Shown here piece by piece: positions 11,107-22,712 of a stretch of DNA of 64,000 bases. Position 1 is the first letter of the stretch; every line of letters begins with the position of its first letter. Made by a program: the position numbers and the translations under genes. Source of the stretch: Rostrohypoxylon terebratum (lineage: Eukaryota > Ascomycota > Sordariomycetes > Xylariales > Hypoxylaceae); contig MU385973.1 of the NCBI GenBank assembly GCA_022497145.1, positions 1 through 64,000 of the forward strand, written 5' to 3'. The notes beneath the pieces were generated by a model. That model searched no databases. It was not told the DNA's origin and saw nothing but the letters and a program-made list of their open reading frames with translations.

Positions 11107-13401
11107 ATGCTCGACCATGCGATCATGATCTACGGCGGAGGACACGCAGACGGGGTTGACCTCGCAATTCCGAGTCCCGGATCACCACCCGGCATGACTT
11201 CGTCCGCCATCACTTCCCGGGCGTCGTCTGTACGCTCGTTCAACTCGGACGACGGCGATGATGTTATCACAGCAGATGTGGCCCATTTCGAGGAGATTGG
11301 TCTTGACGACGACGTCGCCTCCTTGGAACCTTCGCATTATCGCAGCGCTCAGATCAAATCTGCTCCAAACCCCTACAGTGCTTCCTTTGCTTCTGACCTT
11401 CGCGCATCGTCTGCGAAACATGTCGGCCCCAAAATTCACCCTCAACCTCGCGATTTAGCTCACCCGCGCCCTCAGCTACGCAGCAACCAATCTTTCTCGG
11501 GGTCACGCCCCCGAGCACCGACTTTGAGCGCACATTTCCGCGATACCAGCACCCGTGGTCTCAGCGCCGGAATCGGTCCTGACCCCCGACCAGGTCCGTT
11601 GCCCGTGCGTGGCCTTTCAGTACGGTCTGCCTCTTCCGCTGCTGCGTCTCGTCGTCGGCGAAGCCCAAGCCCCAATGTATCTGCTCGATCGCTTAGCCCT
11701 CAAGATATGAATCTCGTAGTACCAAAGCCACGACGAAGCAGCTGGCAGATGGGCCGGGAACCGAAGTCAGCAATCGACTTGGAGAAGGAATGTGATGACG
11801 ATGATGACGACAACATCCCAGATGATCTCATCCTAGATAATGTTCCTTTATCGCCTCGCCCACCGATGGAGCGCTCAGCGAGCCGCCCTGGCTCTACCTC
11901 GACGTCCCCCGAAAGACGGCCTAAAGAACGTGTTCGTAGCGTCGGAAACGGTACTCCACCAGTTGCAGTTCATCAGGGTAGCTTGAAGTCACCGACCTGG
12001 AAAACAGATTCTTCGTCCACGGATTCGAACCGGTCATCAACATCCTCTTCGGCAAAGGGCCGTGCTAAGAGTTGGACTGCTGCCATTTCAGAACTTAGTC
12101 CTGAAGCGAAAGCCCTTACTGAGAAACTAGAGGAGCATGCTGATGAACTCGATAAGCATGGCCTACACTCATCGCATGACCGACCTGTGCTCAAACCGCG
12201 CGTGAAGTCGGCGCTTGCCGAGCTCCCTCCTCTTCGGCGGACTAATATTATGATCGATCCCTTGCCGGTCTCTAAGGAGAAAGAAGCTGTTCTCTCGCGG
12301 ACAAGACCGTCTTGGTTGCCGCCGAAGGATCCTGCCGAAGAGAAGAGACATATCAGAGAGTATAAGAAGATGATGGCAAGTAGTATTGAAGCTGACAAGA
12401 AACGAGAGGCTGCCCAGAAGGAGAAGGAACGTGATAAGGATAATGCTGCAAAAGCACTGATGCAGGTATGGGAAGATGACATATTGAAGAGGTGGGATGC
12501 TGCCGTTCGCGAGCGACGGACCCGTGAATTATGGTGGAAGGGTGTTGCGCCACGCAGCCGAGGCGTTGTATGGACCCAGGCTATTGGCAATGAACTAGGT
12601 TTGACGGAAGCGTCATTCCAAGCTGCTCTAACAAGGGTCCGTGAGGTTGAGGATCGATATGCGACCGGAAAAGCCAGCACCGATGATGAACGTAAGATGG
12701 CTTGGTTTACCCAAATCAAGACAGACGTCGAAGAGCGAACTTGGGCCGACCTGAAAATCTTTCAGTCCGGTGCTCCATTGAACAAAGGCCTGATTGACGT
12801 TCTTAGTGCATATGCTATGTATCGCAGCGACATTGGCTATGTTTCTGGCTGTAATGTGAGTGTTCTTGCTCCAGTTCGTTTGTGTTAAGTGAATCTTTGT
12901 GCTGACGAATTTGCGTAGACTATCGCGGCAATGCTCTTGCTTAATCTCGCTACACCCGCCGCCGCTTTCGTTTCTTTAGCGAACATCTTGAATCGACCTC
13001 TGCCCTTTTCCTTCTACGCTTCTGACATAGGAGCCAAGACATCGGCATTCAATCTACTTCTTCAGACACTGGGAACCAAGTCCCCACGACTTCACCAACA
13101 TCTCACGAACTCAGAACTCGGCTTTGAGCCAAATGATTATCTCAGTGAGATATTCACATCCTGCTTTACACGCCACTTCAGTCTCGATGAATGCACTCGA
13201 CTATGGGACGTATACGTATTCGAAGGAGACGCCCTCCTCATCCGCGCGACCGTTGCCATGCTATTGGATTTAGAAGTGCCCCTACTCGATACTAGCACCA
13301 CTGCGGAGGTGCAGAAAGTGATCGCGTCTCGGAACAAGTTAGATCAACAGGAAAAAGTAGACGCATGGATGACTCGGGTGCGAGACGCTGGCAAATCATG
13401 A
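11107..13401 (+). CDS. TBC-domain RabGAP-like protein
   Basis: Two exons (11107-12855 and 12919-13401) give 743 residues. The first 470 are disordered and Ser/Pro/Arg-rich with acidic patches. A basic coiled segment follows, then a TBC domain (about 475-735) with WWKGVAPRSRGVVW, the SAYAMYRSDIGYV helix and the LWDVYVFEGD motif. TBC proteins stimulate GTP hydrolysis by Rab GTPases in membrane traffic. The arrangement resembles the TBC1D12/14-like fungal class. The catalytic pair is not standard: the arginine-finger motif reads IKTDVEERT, with one extra residue before Arg544, and the glutamine-finger YxQ reads YVS (Ser580), encoded just before the intron. It may therefore be a weak GAP or an effector or scaffold. 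Confidence 0.88.
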
Positions 13402-14447
13402 GCCCGCCACGATCAGGCTGTCTTGGCTTGAAGGATGATCGCCCGACTTTACCTAACCCCGTGCTAATATGGCGAAGCCACTCGGGGTTGTAATTTGAAA
13501 AAAGCAAGAGGACTTAATGCAGTTGCGTATATGGGTAGAGCTCACTTAGCCCCTGCTAGCCGCCTCCCATTGAATTTACTGGCTTCATTTGCTGGGAAGA
13601 GGCGAGCTTAGAGCAATATGGATGGATGGAGTGGATCAACAAAAGTCACTCAATCTAGCGCAGATGGGCTGGCGGAAGACAAGGCCTCGGGATGAATTAT
13701 GAAATGGGAAAGGAACTATAGAATACTTAAGGCAATGGATGAAAGCAAAGAGGGGACCTAATCACTAGTTTTGCCCTGTCTATCAACTGAACACACAAAC
13801 TGGTCATGCTGTGTGTTTCTCTTCCCTTCAGCTCTCCTATCTATAACTTGCCTTCTCGATGACTGATTAGGTATACAGTTGTATTTCCTGATCTACCTAA
13901 ATAGGAACCAGGCTAATTTATTCGATGTATTCTCCAATCTCTGTTTGCTAAACTGAAATGTGGTGTTCTGATCCTTACTGGGGTTGGTTGCCCATGTAGC
14001 ATGAATACATGTTGAATGCTCTTTCAAGGGTCACTGGTTCACCTCGTCTTCTAGTGTCTACCTACCGATCAGGTTTTTCGGTAAAGATAGTCTAGGTATC
14101 AACGACGTTGACGCTACCTTGACCCAAACTCCTTCTAGGGCAGTAATCATTCAAATGGATCTTGTTATTGTGTGGTATCATTTGTTTGTCTCTAAATATA
14201 GGTAGGTATACCTGTACTGATGCACGCATACTGCTATATATGTCCTTAAACCGCCGTCCCGCTTCTCCGCGGGTGGTATCAAAGCGTAAAATCGTCCAGT
14301 CAAAATAAGCAAACGGGACGAGCATGCCCATATGCCCACTAATCCTCCCGTGTGTATATGTATATACAGTTCTTAGTATGCGTGTAATTCCTATTGGGGG
14401 TATGGCCGACCCTACTTTTAAACGATAAAATGTCAAATGTCCGATTC
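13402..14447. other. Intergenic between convergent genes
   Basis: The 3' flanks of the TBC gene (+) and the GT90 gene (-) meet here. No frame has coding character and no repeat was recognised. Confidence 0.55.
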
Positions 14448-17400
14448 TTAGAGGGAGAAACCGAGATCCTCTCTACGATCATCCACGAGACGCCCCCATT
14501 CGAGCAGTAGACGAAACATGTAAACCTGCATGTCTTCTTTCCGGAGCGACTGGAGTGCCCAGTCGCGTCCAGCCTGCGCGATCTCGTCTGCCTCGGATGA
14601 ACCGGGGCCGCCCAAATAATTTACGACGCCCCACAGGTCGCCTAGCCGCACGTCGAGGGGTACGAAGTGTCTCCATGCATGAACGCGCTCTTCCCACCAC
14701 GTGCGAAACAGTGCGGCGCGGTACGGCAAAGATCCGGATTTGAGAAATGGTATGAAGCGGCCACTAAAAGCCGCGCCGTCGAGGTCGATAAGGTGGCGGT
14801 GGCGCCAGTGCTCCTGAAAATCGAGTGTAGGGGGCGGTTCGGCATCGGCCGAGCCATAGAAGGTGCTATGTTCAGCCGTGCAATCACGATCGTCGCAACG
14901 GTTAAAGTTGCCTACGAATGACACATTAACAGTAATATGATCTTCGCTAGGGGTTGGTATTTGAGGAGAGGGGGTAGGTGTCGAGACGGACCTCAACGAG
15001 GAAAGAATATTTCTTCGATGATTCATCAGATTAAAGAGAGATTTGGCCTTGATAGATAGTTTGGTTTTGGCGGCCATATTAACAAATCTAGCTCGCAAAA
15101 ACGTCTGCCACGCACCGTGGATAGCATAACCGTCCGAGGAAGCGCCACGCCAATATACGCTATTTAGTTTCTGTTCCCATGGTATGCTTTTTTTATTTTC
15201 GATCTCTACTTTCTCGCCGAAGTTCCAAGGACTCGGATACAATATGTCGGCAAAATTGTATAGTCGACTTTGGCTGAAGACAGGGAATAGCGTGTGAGAA
15301 GGAGCCATGGCTGATGGCGATAGCAGAGCGCCGTGCAAATACGCAAGATCAGGCTGGTGGCACAAATCGCCAGACAAGGTCCAGTTGGATATAAATCCAT
15401 TCGCCATATGCGGAGCCGAACAACCTAGACACTCTGCCTTTCTGTTCCACCAACGGTAGTTATTCACCGGCGATTCAGTTGGACATGTTGGCGAGATCCA
15501 TTCATAAAAAATCTGGCGCTTAGACCTATCCAAAAACCACGGCGATTTCTCGTCCCAAATCTTGTCGTCCGCATTCAGGTAGTCCTTTACCCAAGGCGGC
15601 TGCTGAATGTCGCTGAACGGGAGTAACTCCTGTTTCGAGCCCAACCTTGCCCTAGCTTTGAGCCCCTCTTCCACATAGGCTTTCATACGGTCGAGCGGGA
15701 TCGATATGCGGCATTCATCGTCGAGATTGAAGGCGAGCTGCATATCAGGAAGCCACTGGGCGAAGGGTTCGAGCATGTCCTTAGTCACGTCCATCATCCA
15801 CCTATGAGTACCAAGGATGTGTGGAGAAACATCAACCTTGCCATCCTCAAGGATGATACCGCCCATTGAAAGCGATGGGTGCTCGAGTAAATGGGTTGTC
15901 CTCTGTCGCAAGACAGATGGTAAGGTACCCCAGTATGGGAGGAGATCTGCGTGGATCTGGTCGAATGTGTCGATGATGGGGGACTTGACCGAGGTTGCGA
16001 ACTGATACCATTTGTCAAAGTTGGGAGGGGGTGGTATTCCGTAGCGTTCCCTATACTCTGAGACGGCTTCTTGGAGCGATTTGCTTTTCGTAGCTCCGGT
16101 TATCCAGGAATCCGACTCGCTTCGAGCGTTCGCAATGATCAGGGTAGGTGTAGGCCGAAATCCACCAGGACTCACGAATATCGTCTGGGCAAACACAACG
16201 AGAAAGGCAACCAAAGCGCAGAAACCATATCGATTCCTCGAGATAACACCTTCGCTGGAAGAATGGGGTTGAGAGTTGGCTGTCTTCCCGAAGCGCAACA
16301 ACAGGCTTGCTCCTACAAACAACCAGACGCCGGTGATGAGACCCCACCAGTTAGACCAAACCCTGATCATGGTGCCGTCCATAATTCTCCATTGTAGGTA
16401 GACGAAGATGCTCGTTAATGTGAGGAGCATACTCACAAACAAAGGGTGGAAATACCCGAGGAGATATATGGTGGCAACTATACCTGCCGTTACAGCGATA
16501 CTATCGACGATCAGGTCTCCGATGGCCAGCCAGGTGAGAAAGACATTCCACTGAAAGTTAGCTCGGTCGATAGATGACCAGATAGCCAAGAATGTCAATA
16601 CAGCTGCCGAGGTCAGAAAGAGCGTGCCGAGGAAATGCCAGGTGTTTGGCTGCCCTTCGTTTCCCTGCCTGAGCTTCCCGACCTGTGAGATGAAGACACC
16701 ATCGAGGGTTAGCGTGAGTAGCTGAGCGAGAGGTATCAAGCGCTCGATATAGGCTCCGGCGGGACATATTGCGCCAGTAGCGCGCTCGGAAAGCAGGAGA
16801 GTATCGGTTGCAGCCAAAGCCCAAAGAAGGGCGACCAGTCCATATTTCATCAAAGAAGACGAAGCGCCTGTGGTACGGGCGTGCGTGTCATGCTCGTGTC
16901 TCGGGAGATTGATGGATCGCACTTCGGAAATATCGTAGATGATAAGGAGGAAAGGGAGAAAGGCCTGTTGACGAATGTTAGCGACTGTTTTCCTTGGATT
17001 TTGTCTGCGATCGCATTGGGCGCACACCTGAAGTCCATCCCACGAGCAGTGGATAGTGCGAATGGTCCTCCAATACAAAATGGTGCGGGTGATGACACAG
17101 AATAGTAGCAAGGCAAAAGATGACGACTGCAATCGAAGTTGAAGTGGGTATTTCAGGATATCGACGAAAAAAGGGTTGACGGAAGGGTGCTCAGCATTTC
17201 CGGTACCGTTGGCCAGCGGCGCGTAAGTCAGCTTGAATCGAAGTATGTACTTTGCATATAAAGACAGAGCGAGGCCGGAGAAGAGAAGAGTCAAGATGGA
17301 AAAATGGAACGGGCGTTCTGATTAGAATGTATGTGTTATTAGTCAAAATTTCCCAGTGAACGTACTGCATCTGCAGAGCTTAAAGGGGAGTTGGAAGCGA

Positions 17401-17645
17401 CTCAGTTTGGAGGGATTTGGGAGGGAGCTTGAAAAAGGTAGCGGGCCGTACCGAACGCTGCGCTTTTGTAATATCGGGACCAGATGAAGGCTGTACTCAA
17501 GCCAAGAAGGCTACAGACTGTTAATTGTCCGGGTTTTTAACTTTAAGGGACGGGACGAACGAGTCTACCCATCCGGTCGGACGAAGCGCCCTAAGAGCAC
17601 TCACCAGGCAGCTATAGCAACGAGTTTCTGCTGCTGGAGTGCCAT
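14448..17645 (-). CDS. GT90 (CAP10-like) membrane glycosyltransferase
   Basis: Three exons (17605-17645, 17452-17510, 14448-17317) give 989 residues. The long frame alone has no ATG; the two small 5' exons supply MALQQQKLVAIAACLLGLST and the first membrane helix. About eight to ten hydrophobic segments occupy the first 400 residues. A lumenal CAP10/GT90 domain follows, with YWRGASSDGYAIHGAW (about 725), FQEHWRHRHLIDLDGAAFSGRF and SLPYRAALF, the nucleotide-sugar binding core of the family. Characterised relatives include Cryptococcus CAP10 and POGLUT xylosyl/glucosyltransferases; the substrate here is unknown. Likely Golgi or ER, in glycan or cell-surface synthesis. Introns are 94 and 134 nt, both GT-AG. 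Confidence 0.9.
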
Positions 17646-19393
17646 CTTGGTATCGGCACGCGAGCGCAGTCGTATAAAGTTGAGAGCGTGCGGGCGTATG
17701 CTTATGTTGAGGATTTGGTGCCTAAAAAGAAAGACATCAAGGACTTCTGGGTTTGTTTTACGGCCAGCGACAAGACGTAGCCAGCTAGTTGGTCAAAATA
17801 CTATCGTAGGCCATGGCTGCGCAAGTCTGCGAGGAGTTTGGTAGTTGACGGTGACGGTGACAATGACGGTGACAGCTTCGAGATGAAGGTGCAGGGCTAC
17901 CAGATAAGAGGTGGCCAAGGCTGTCAGCATTCTGTACATTACCTACATGCACGCAACGAAACGCAACGCAACGCAACGCAACGCAACGCAAACAGTTCCA
18001 AGTGGAATATTTGCGATTGACGGATTGCGGATTGCGGATTGCGGATTGCCTACCGGTATTGCCTATTAGGTACCCATTGACCCCATTGAAGAGCGATGGC
18101 ACGGGCTAGGTATACGGACGACGAAAAGAAGCGAGGCGCCTTGGCGAGATGGATTCTGAAAACGGAACGCCACCGGCAGCGCCAGCAAAATCATGAAATG
18201 CGATGTGAAGAAAAAAGAAGGGAGAAAAATCCCGGTTGATTGGATAGAGAAATCAATCAAACAAGGGTTATCGTATTTTGGTCGTGCGCGATGTAACCTT
18301 GGTTTAAACCCTGGTAAACCTTGGCCCCTGGGCAATCCTTGACTTTGACGTAGTATTACTTCGTACTACTTCGTACATACCTACAGCTGTACTCATAGTA
18401 CCTAGTATTTTATTCTTCACCCCGGCTGCCCGGTCGATTGAAATCATTATTACTACATAAATACCTAAAGTACGAAGTAAAAAGAATATTATTATTATTA
18501 GAACGAGGAGATCTTTCTCCGATTTACCCCATGATCCTTCTTATTCTGATTGTGCAGCACGTTGCAACTTCAGGCAAGTGGTGTGTACGTACCTATCCGT
18601 ACTAGCTAGGTAGGTACCTGGTAGGTATGTACATACATAGTACATTCTATAGTAGAACTGAGAAGAAGCGTTGACGCGGGCAGCACGGGGGGTGCTACTA
18701 GCACAACGAGGGGCATTAAATGTTTATACTACAACCTCGCAATGCTGTAATCTCGCTTTCTACTATAACTTTATAAATTGACCAGAGCGTAGGCACAGCT
18801 CACCATGCGAATCATATAATAAAACTCGACCCAACTGCAAAATATCATTTGTAGCTATTTACTAGGTACCTACTTACATCCATGATACAATACCTTACCT
18901 ACTAGGTCCTAGGTCCTAGGTATTACTAGGTACTAGGTAAGCGAGCAGCTGGCGAAGCCACGCACGATACGCCCGCGAAAAGTCGGACACACTGATAAGA
19001 ACGCCGTCGACCAAGGCGGAATCTACAAGGACGAGAAACAACTCGACGTAGCATTTCATCTTGGGAAAGAGGTGCAACAAGAGGCAGAGAAGGAGACAAT
19101 CTACGACGGGACGTCTTACCATTAGAGATTTATAAGGGGCCAGTATGACCGGTATTTGAATCGTTCCTCGAAGGTCGACATTCTTTAGTAAACGTTGATT
19201 CTCGGCTGACACTATGTCCCCTGCCCATATGTTTGATCAGTTCCTGGCTAGCACGCATCTGGCGGATGTTCTTCTCATTGCGCAACGCCTCTGCCTTCAT
19301 GCCACCCGTTATGCCAATTTCCTTGTTGCGAAGAGAGTTGGTCTTTCTACCGACGCTGCTCTCCAACAGATACCAGCCTATTCGGACCGCAAG
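17646..19393. other. Intergenic with repeats and CCTAGG words
   Basis: No gene recognised. It holds the tandem arrays listed separately (17951-18049), AT-rich DNA near 18470-18500, and a dense run of CCTAGG/ACCTAGGT words at 18595-18640 and 18860-18940. Small frames on either strand have no family signature. Confidence 0.55.
17951..18049. repeat. Two adjacent tandem arrays (ACGCA)n and (GGATTGC)4
   Basis: About eight near-perfect copies of ACGCA run from 17951 to 17992. Four perfect copies of GGATTGC run from 18022 to 18049. They lie about 300 bases upstream of the GT90 start codon, probably in its promoter. Confidence 0.9.
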
Positions 19394-20489
19394 TCAAGCC
19401 AAGACGGCGTTGTAGAAGAAGGATGCTACAGCCCGAATGAGCCCGGCGATGGCATTGGTGAAGATTCTGTGGTTGAATGCAAGAGAGAATGACGCCATCA
19501 CTACACCCGTAGCAATAATAACTGGAGCGACCATGAGATGGGATATGATCTAACGCGGCTCTAGGCCATGCTTCAAAGACAGGTACTTAATTAGTTACAT
19601 ATGTACCTAGGTATTGAAATTCCTCCGAGAAAGTAAGCGTTCCGCTATTGAGTTCAACAACACTCATACCGAACAGAGATGACATGAAGGATAGGGGAAG
19701 CTTCGCGAGGCAAGCTGTTAGCTATGGTATCTACCCATAGAGGTACCTAGGACCTAGGTAGGCAGGAGGAAATGCTTACGAAGGCCATCGTTGTCACTGT
19801 GAGGAGCATAATTGATTTTCCTTGCATGTAGCCTTCGTATCCGCTTCTAACTGCTTCTCGAGCTTCAATAGCGGTGGCCTGCTGCTGTATGATTGTCAAG
19901 AGGTTGCAATAATGGATTTCTGGTCACCGAAATACCTGTTAAGAGTTCCTTGACCGAAATCTTCTGATTTGGGAAACAATCGTCAAGCTCACGAATATCG
20001 TGCGGCTTCCCACCCTTGAAGAACATAATAGGTGTTTCAGCAAGTGAATCTGAATCCACATATTGAGCTTCTAACGTGTCATCGGGGTGATCTACATCTA
20101 CAGGCAGGAGCATTCCTATACAACTTCTGTACCCATCCAAGAATTGGCGAAGTTGATACGATCTCGTAAAGGTTATCAAGCGGTGTTTCTAGCCTCGCGC
20201 TCATCTGCTTCGTCTGCTGAAGTTCTCTGAGAATGCGCTGCTGCGAGTTTGTTGATAATGCATTAAGATATTTTTATACATCCAGTATAGTACCTACATA
20301 GAGATATTCGTCTGAGATATCTCCATCGTGGGGAACCGAGTTCAAGCAGACACGGTAACTGTAGTTCAATTGCCACCGCTGTGTTGCCATCGTAAGGTAA
20401 TTTCTTTTTTCCAGGACGTCGGTAGGTAGGTAATGAACAGTCTTGGTGTAGCGTGAAAGCTCAACTAAACTCATAATCGAGGAGGGCAT
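19394..20489 (-). CDS. CorA-like Mg2+ transporter-domain protein (model incomplete)
   Basis: Read on the minus strand, successive segments match the C-terminal part of fungal CorA-like proteins. The segments are QQATAIEAREAVRSGYEG with GKSIMLLTVTTMAF (about 19770-19890), LPLSFMSSLFGMSVVELN (about 19630-19710) and IISHLMVAPVIIATGVVMAS to the stop at 19394. These give the helix, first and second membrane segments in the right order. The intron between TTMAF and LPLSF is well formed (GTAAGC donor, GCTAACAG branch, CGAAG acceptor). The junction after EFQYL is unclear, with only a weak 49-nt intron. The N-terminal half (frames up to 20489) could not be assembled confidently, so decay is possible. 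The CorA signature GMN reads GMS. Confidence 0.5.
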
Positions 20490-20932
20490 CGGAGAATCCT
20501 CGAAATCTAAGCTCCTTTACATGCCCATTGCAGTCTATTCTATCCTTATTCATACCTAATAATCATTGGGTGAACATCATGGTCCCATCCGTCTGGACCA
20601 ATTAACTGCTTACCATCATCTATCAAACTTGGATCATTTATGCCGCATTCAAACAATGCATGCCTTTCTTCAGACGAACTCATACCGCTCAAGTCTTATT
20701 TCAAAAGATTTCCCGATTAGATACCGAGGTAGGTAGTTTTAGGGGGTCTATCATATGACACCCAAGATGATTATAGGTGGTAGGTACCGTACGTGAGTTA
20801 TAAATGTCGTCATCATTTACGCCACCGGACGTATATAGGTACTTCCGTAGGCACAGATAGTAGGGCATCTACTGCTTGTTATCGTAGTATTTCGTGAATA
20901 CGTGAAATTCGATCTATTGCAGGCGACTTAAC
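20490..20932. other. Intergenic, nothing recognised
   Basis: AT-rich spacer between two minus-strand frames of unknown function. It has scattered GGTAGGTA words and no coding signal. Confidence 0.5.
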
Positions 20933-21694
20933 CTAGTTGTGAAAAGGATCCTGTGAGCAGGGATAGAATTGGGGCTCCAATATTTTCCCCAATAGCCCGC
21001 GTACATGTGAAGATGAATCTTGGACTTTTATACGTTCTAGTGCAAGTTGCCTTTGCAAACTTCGTATCAGTTCGGCCTGGGTCTCTATCCTTAACTCAAG
21101 TTCTTTTGTATACGACCGTTGCTTATCGTATTCGTCGTTCAGCTTGCCTAAGGACTCTGTTTGGTTCTCAATAATGCGTTGCTGAGATTTCTGCGTGGTG
21201 AACAGTGTCTTAATTAAATTAGAGTCCTCGGATGCTGTACGGGCTTGCCGATTTATGATCGATTTCAGATCTTCTATTTCATCTGCTTGGCTTTGACTCT
21301 GGGTGTGGTTTTGATTGCCAATATCTGATATATTAGCATTTGAAGCCTTGACTTCATTTATTTCCTTGTTTATGTAAGGTATAATAGAATGAAACGACCT
21401 CAGAGACTCCTGAACCTTCCGAGCCTTCTGGGTTTGATAGGCCTTGTGAATCCTGTGGCATCCCAAGGACCTATAAGAGTTGGAGGGGTTGTCTGGTTTG
21501 GACGATCCACGCGACTTACACGGTTTGCATGGGTCGGGAGGATTGGATGACTTGCAAGACTTGCGTGACCTCTTGAAGGGTATTAATTTGGAGACCTTCT
21601 TGATACAGAAGACTGCGGCCCTTTTGAGGAACTTCGTGAATGCCATCGTGATTGCGAGGATAGTGCACAGAATGAAGGTGATAACTTCAGACAT
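20933..21694 (-). CDS. Orphan protein: membrane helix plus coiled coil
   Basis: A single frame of 253 residues from the ATG at 21694. The first 20 residues form a hydrophobic helix (VITFILCTILAITMAF), followed by a strongly basic stretch and a Cys/Pro/Ser/Lys-rich segment with repeated KSCKS, KPCKS and SKPDNPS. The second half is a long Gln/Glu/Lys coiled coil (about 125-230) with the heptad look of a dimerisation rod. No family is recognised. It lies between the CorA-like gene and another orphan, all on the same strand. A small membrane-anchored coiled-coil protein is the safest description. A spurious frame cannot be fully excluded. Confidence 0.5.
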   Translation of the reverse strand: MSEVITFILCTILAITMAFTKFLKRAAVFCIKKVSKLIPFKRSRKSCKSSNPPDPCKPCKSRGSSKPDNPSNSYRSLGCHRIHKAYQTQKARKVQESLRSFHSIIPYINKEINEVKASNANISDIGNQNHTQSQSQADEIEDLKSIINRQARTASEDSNLIKTLFTTQKSQQRIIENQTESLGKLNDEYDKQRSYTKELELRIETQAELIRSLQRQLALERIKVQDSSSHVRGLLGKILEPQFYPCSQDPFHN

Positions 21695-22301
21695 CGGTTT
21701 CAAGATTTATAAAAATAACGCTATGCTATCGAACAGCATCAAGTAACCTTTCGGTAAGAACGAATAGGATATGCCGTTATATCCATCCAAAGGCCTTCTT
21801 TCTTGATGTGGCGACAGTTGGTTTATGTAATAAGATAGATTATGGCATTGTTCCAATACAATGATAGATGTTTTATATGCTTTTGGGTAATAAAGGGATT
21901 GTTTACTGACAGACTGATCTTTATACTTCGCCATGAAACCCAGCCTCGACCATAAAGTTCTTATTAGACCCATCTAACAGTCACGTCGTTCAAGAATAGT
22001 GGTAATAGCTTGCCAAGTCCTTTACGAAATATTCCACGAACACAATTGCATACTCGGGCACTAGGTAGATAGGCAGGCAGGCAGGCAGGCAGGAACCAGG
22101 TAAGTATACAGGATATAGTGATATTATATTATATTACCTATCTGATGAGCAAATACTGAAACAAAAACATGTATTACTAGGTACCTACCTACTTGATAGG
22201 TACCTGCAGGCACCGAAAAGCTTCTATGCTACAACGGCCACTATCCCAAAGAAGTAAACAAATTAGACCACGATTTCCGATTCGGGAGAAGTGGCAATAG
22301 C
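21695..22301. other. Intergenic with (AGGC)n tract
   Basis: No gene seen. It contains the AGGC array at 22071-22093 and CCTA/GGTA words around 22180-22205. Confidence 0.5.
22071..22093. repeat. (AGGC)n tetranucleotide tract
   Basis: About five and a half consecutive AGGC units, flanked by related TAGG words. It is a simple sequence repeat. Confidence 0.85.
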
Positions 22302-22712
22302 CTAGTATGGAGAGCGACCTCCCCTTTCTACATATGCCTGGTTGAGCTTTTCGTTTAGCTCCCTTAGACGAGAGTTGTATCTGTGTTGAGGGCTATCGAT
22401 GGTATTCGTCTGTCCCCCTCCCCGCTGTAAGTATACCAACCAGGAGTGATGTACCATTATTGAATTTGCTAAGTGCTTGCATTCGTGTGTTAGAAAATCG
22501 TTCCAAGCGTACCACTGGTAGTCTGGTGCATAGAACGTGGTGTTAAACTGGTACCGCAACTCTTCAAGACGCGTTGCTAGACCGTAGGTCCAATCGGCGA
22601 TCATGAGGAGCTGCTGCGCTGGGTCGAAACTTGGCTGCTCATTAAAGCACATCTGGTGCTGATGTTGATGCATCGGTGTGTAAAATTGGAAGGGGTCGTA
22701 TGGAAATGCCAT
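22302..22712 (-). CDS. Small orphan protein
   Basis: A frame of 136 residues from the ATG at 22712. It is rich in Tyr, Gln, His, Trp and Phe, starting with FPYDPFQFYTP and a His/Gln patch, then a helical body with DWTYGLATRLEELRYQF and ECKHLANSIMVHHSWLVYL. The composition is unlike random translation and the length is moderate. No family or localisation signal is recognised. It may be a lineage-specific gene. Confidence 0.45.
   Translation of the reverse strand: MAFPYDPFQFYTPMHQHQHQMCFNEQPSFDPAQQLLMIADWTYGLATRLEELRYQFNTTFYAPDYQWYAWNDFLTHECKHLANSIMVHHSWLVYLQRGGGQTNTIDSPQHRYNSRLRELNEKLNQAYVERGGRSPY

Noticed and set aside
10778..11128. 116-codon frame before the TBC gene
   Set aside because: It starts at TTG, has no family signature and overlaps the well-supported TBC start in another frame.
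11973..12719. 248-codon minus-strand frame
   Set aside because: It is antisense to the TBC exon; its Ser/Arg/Leu content mirrors the sense codons.
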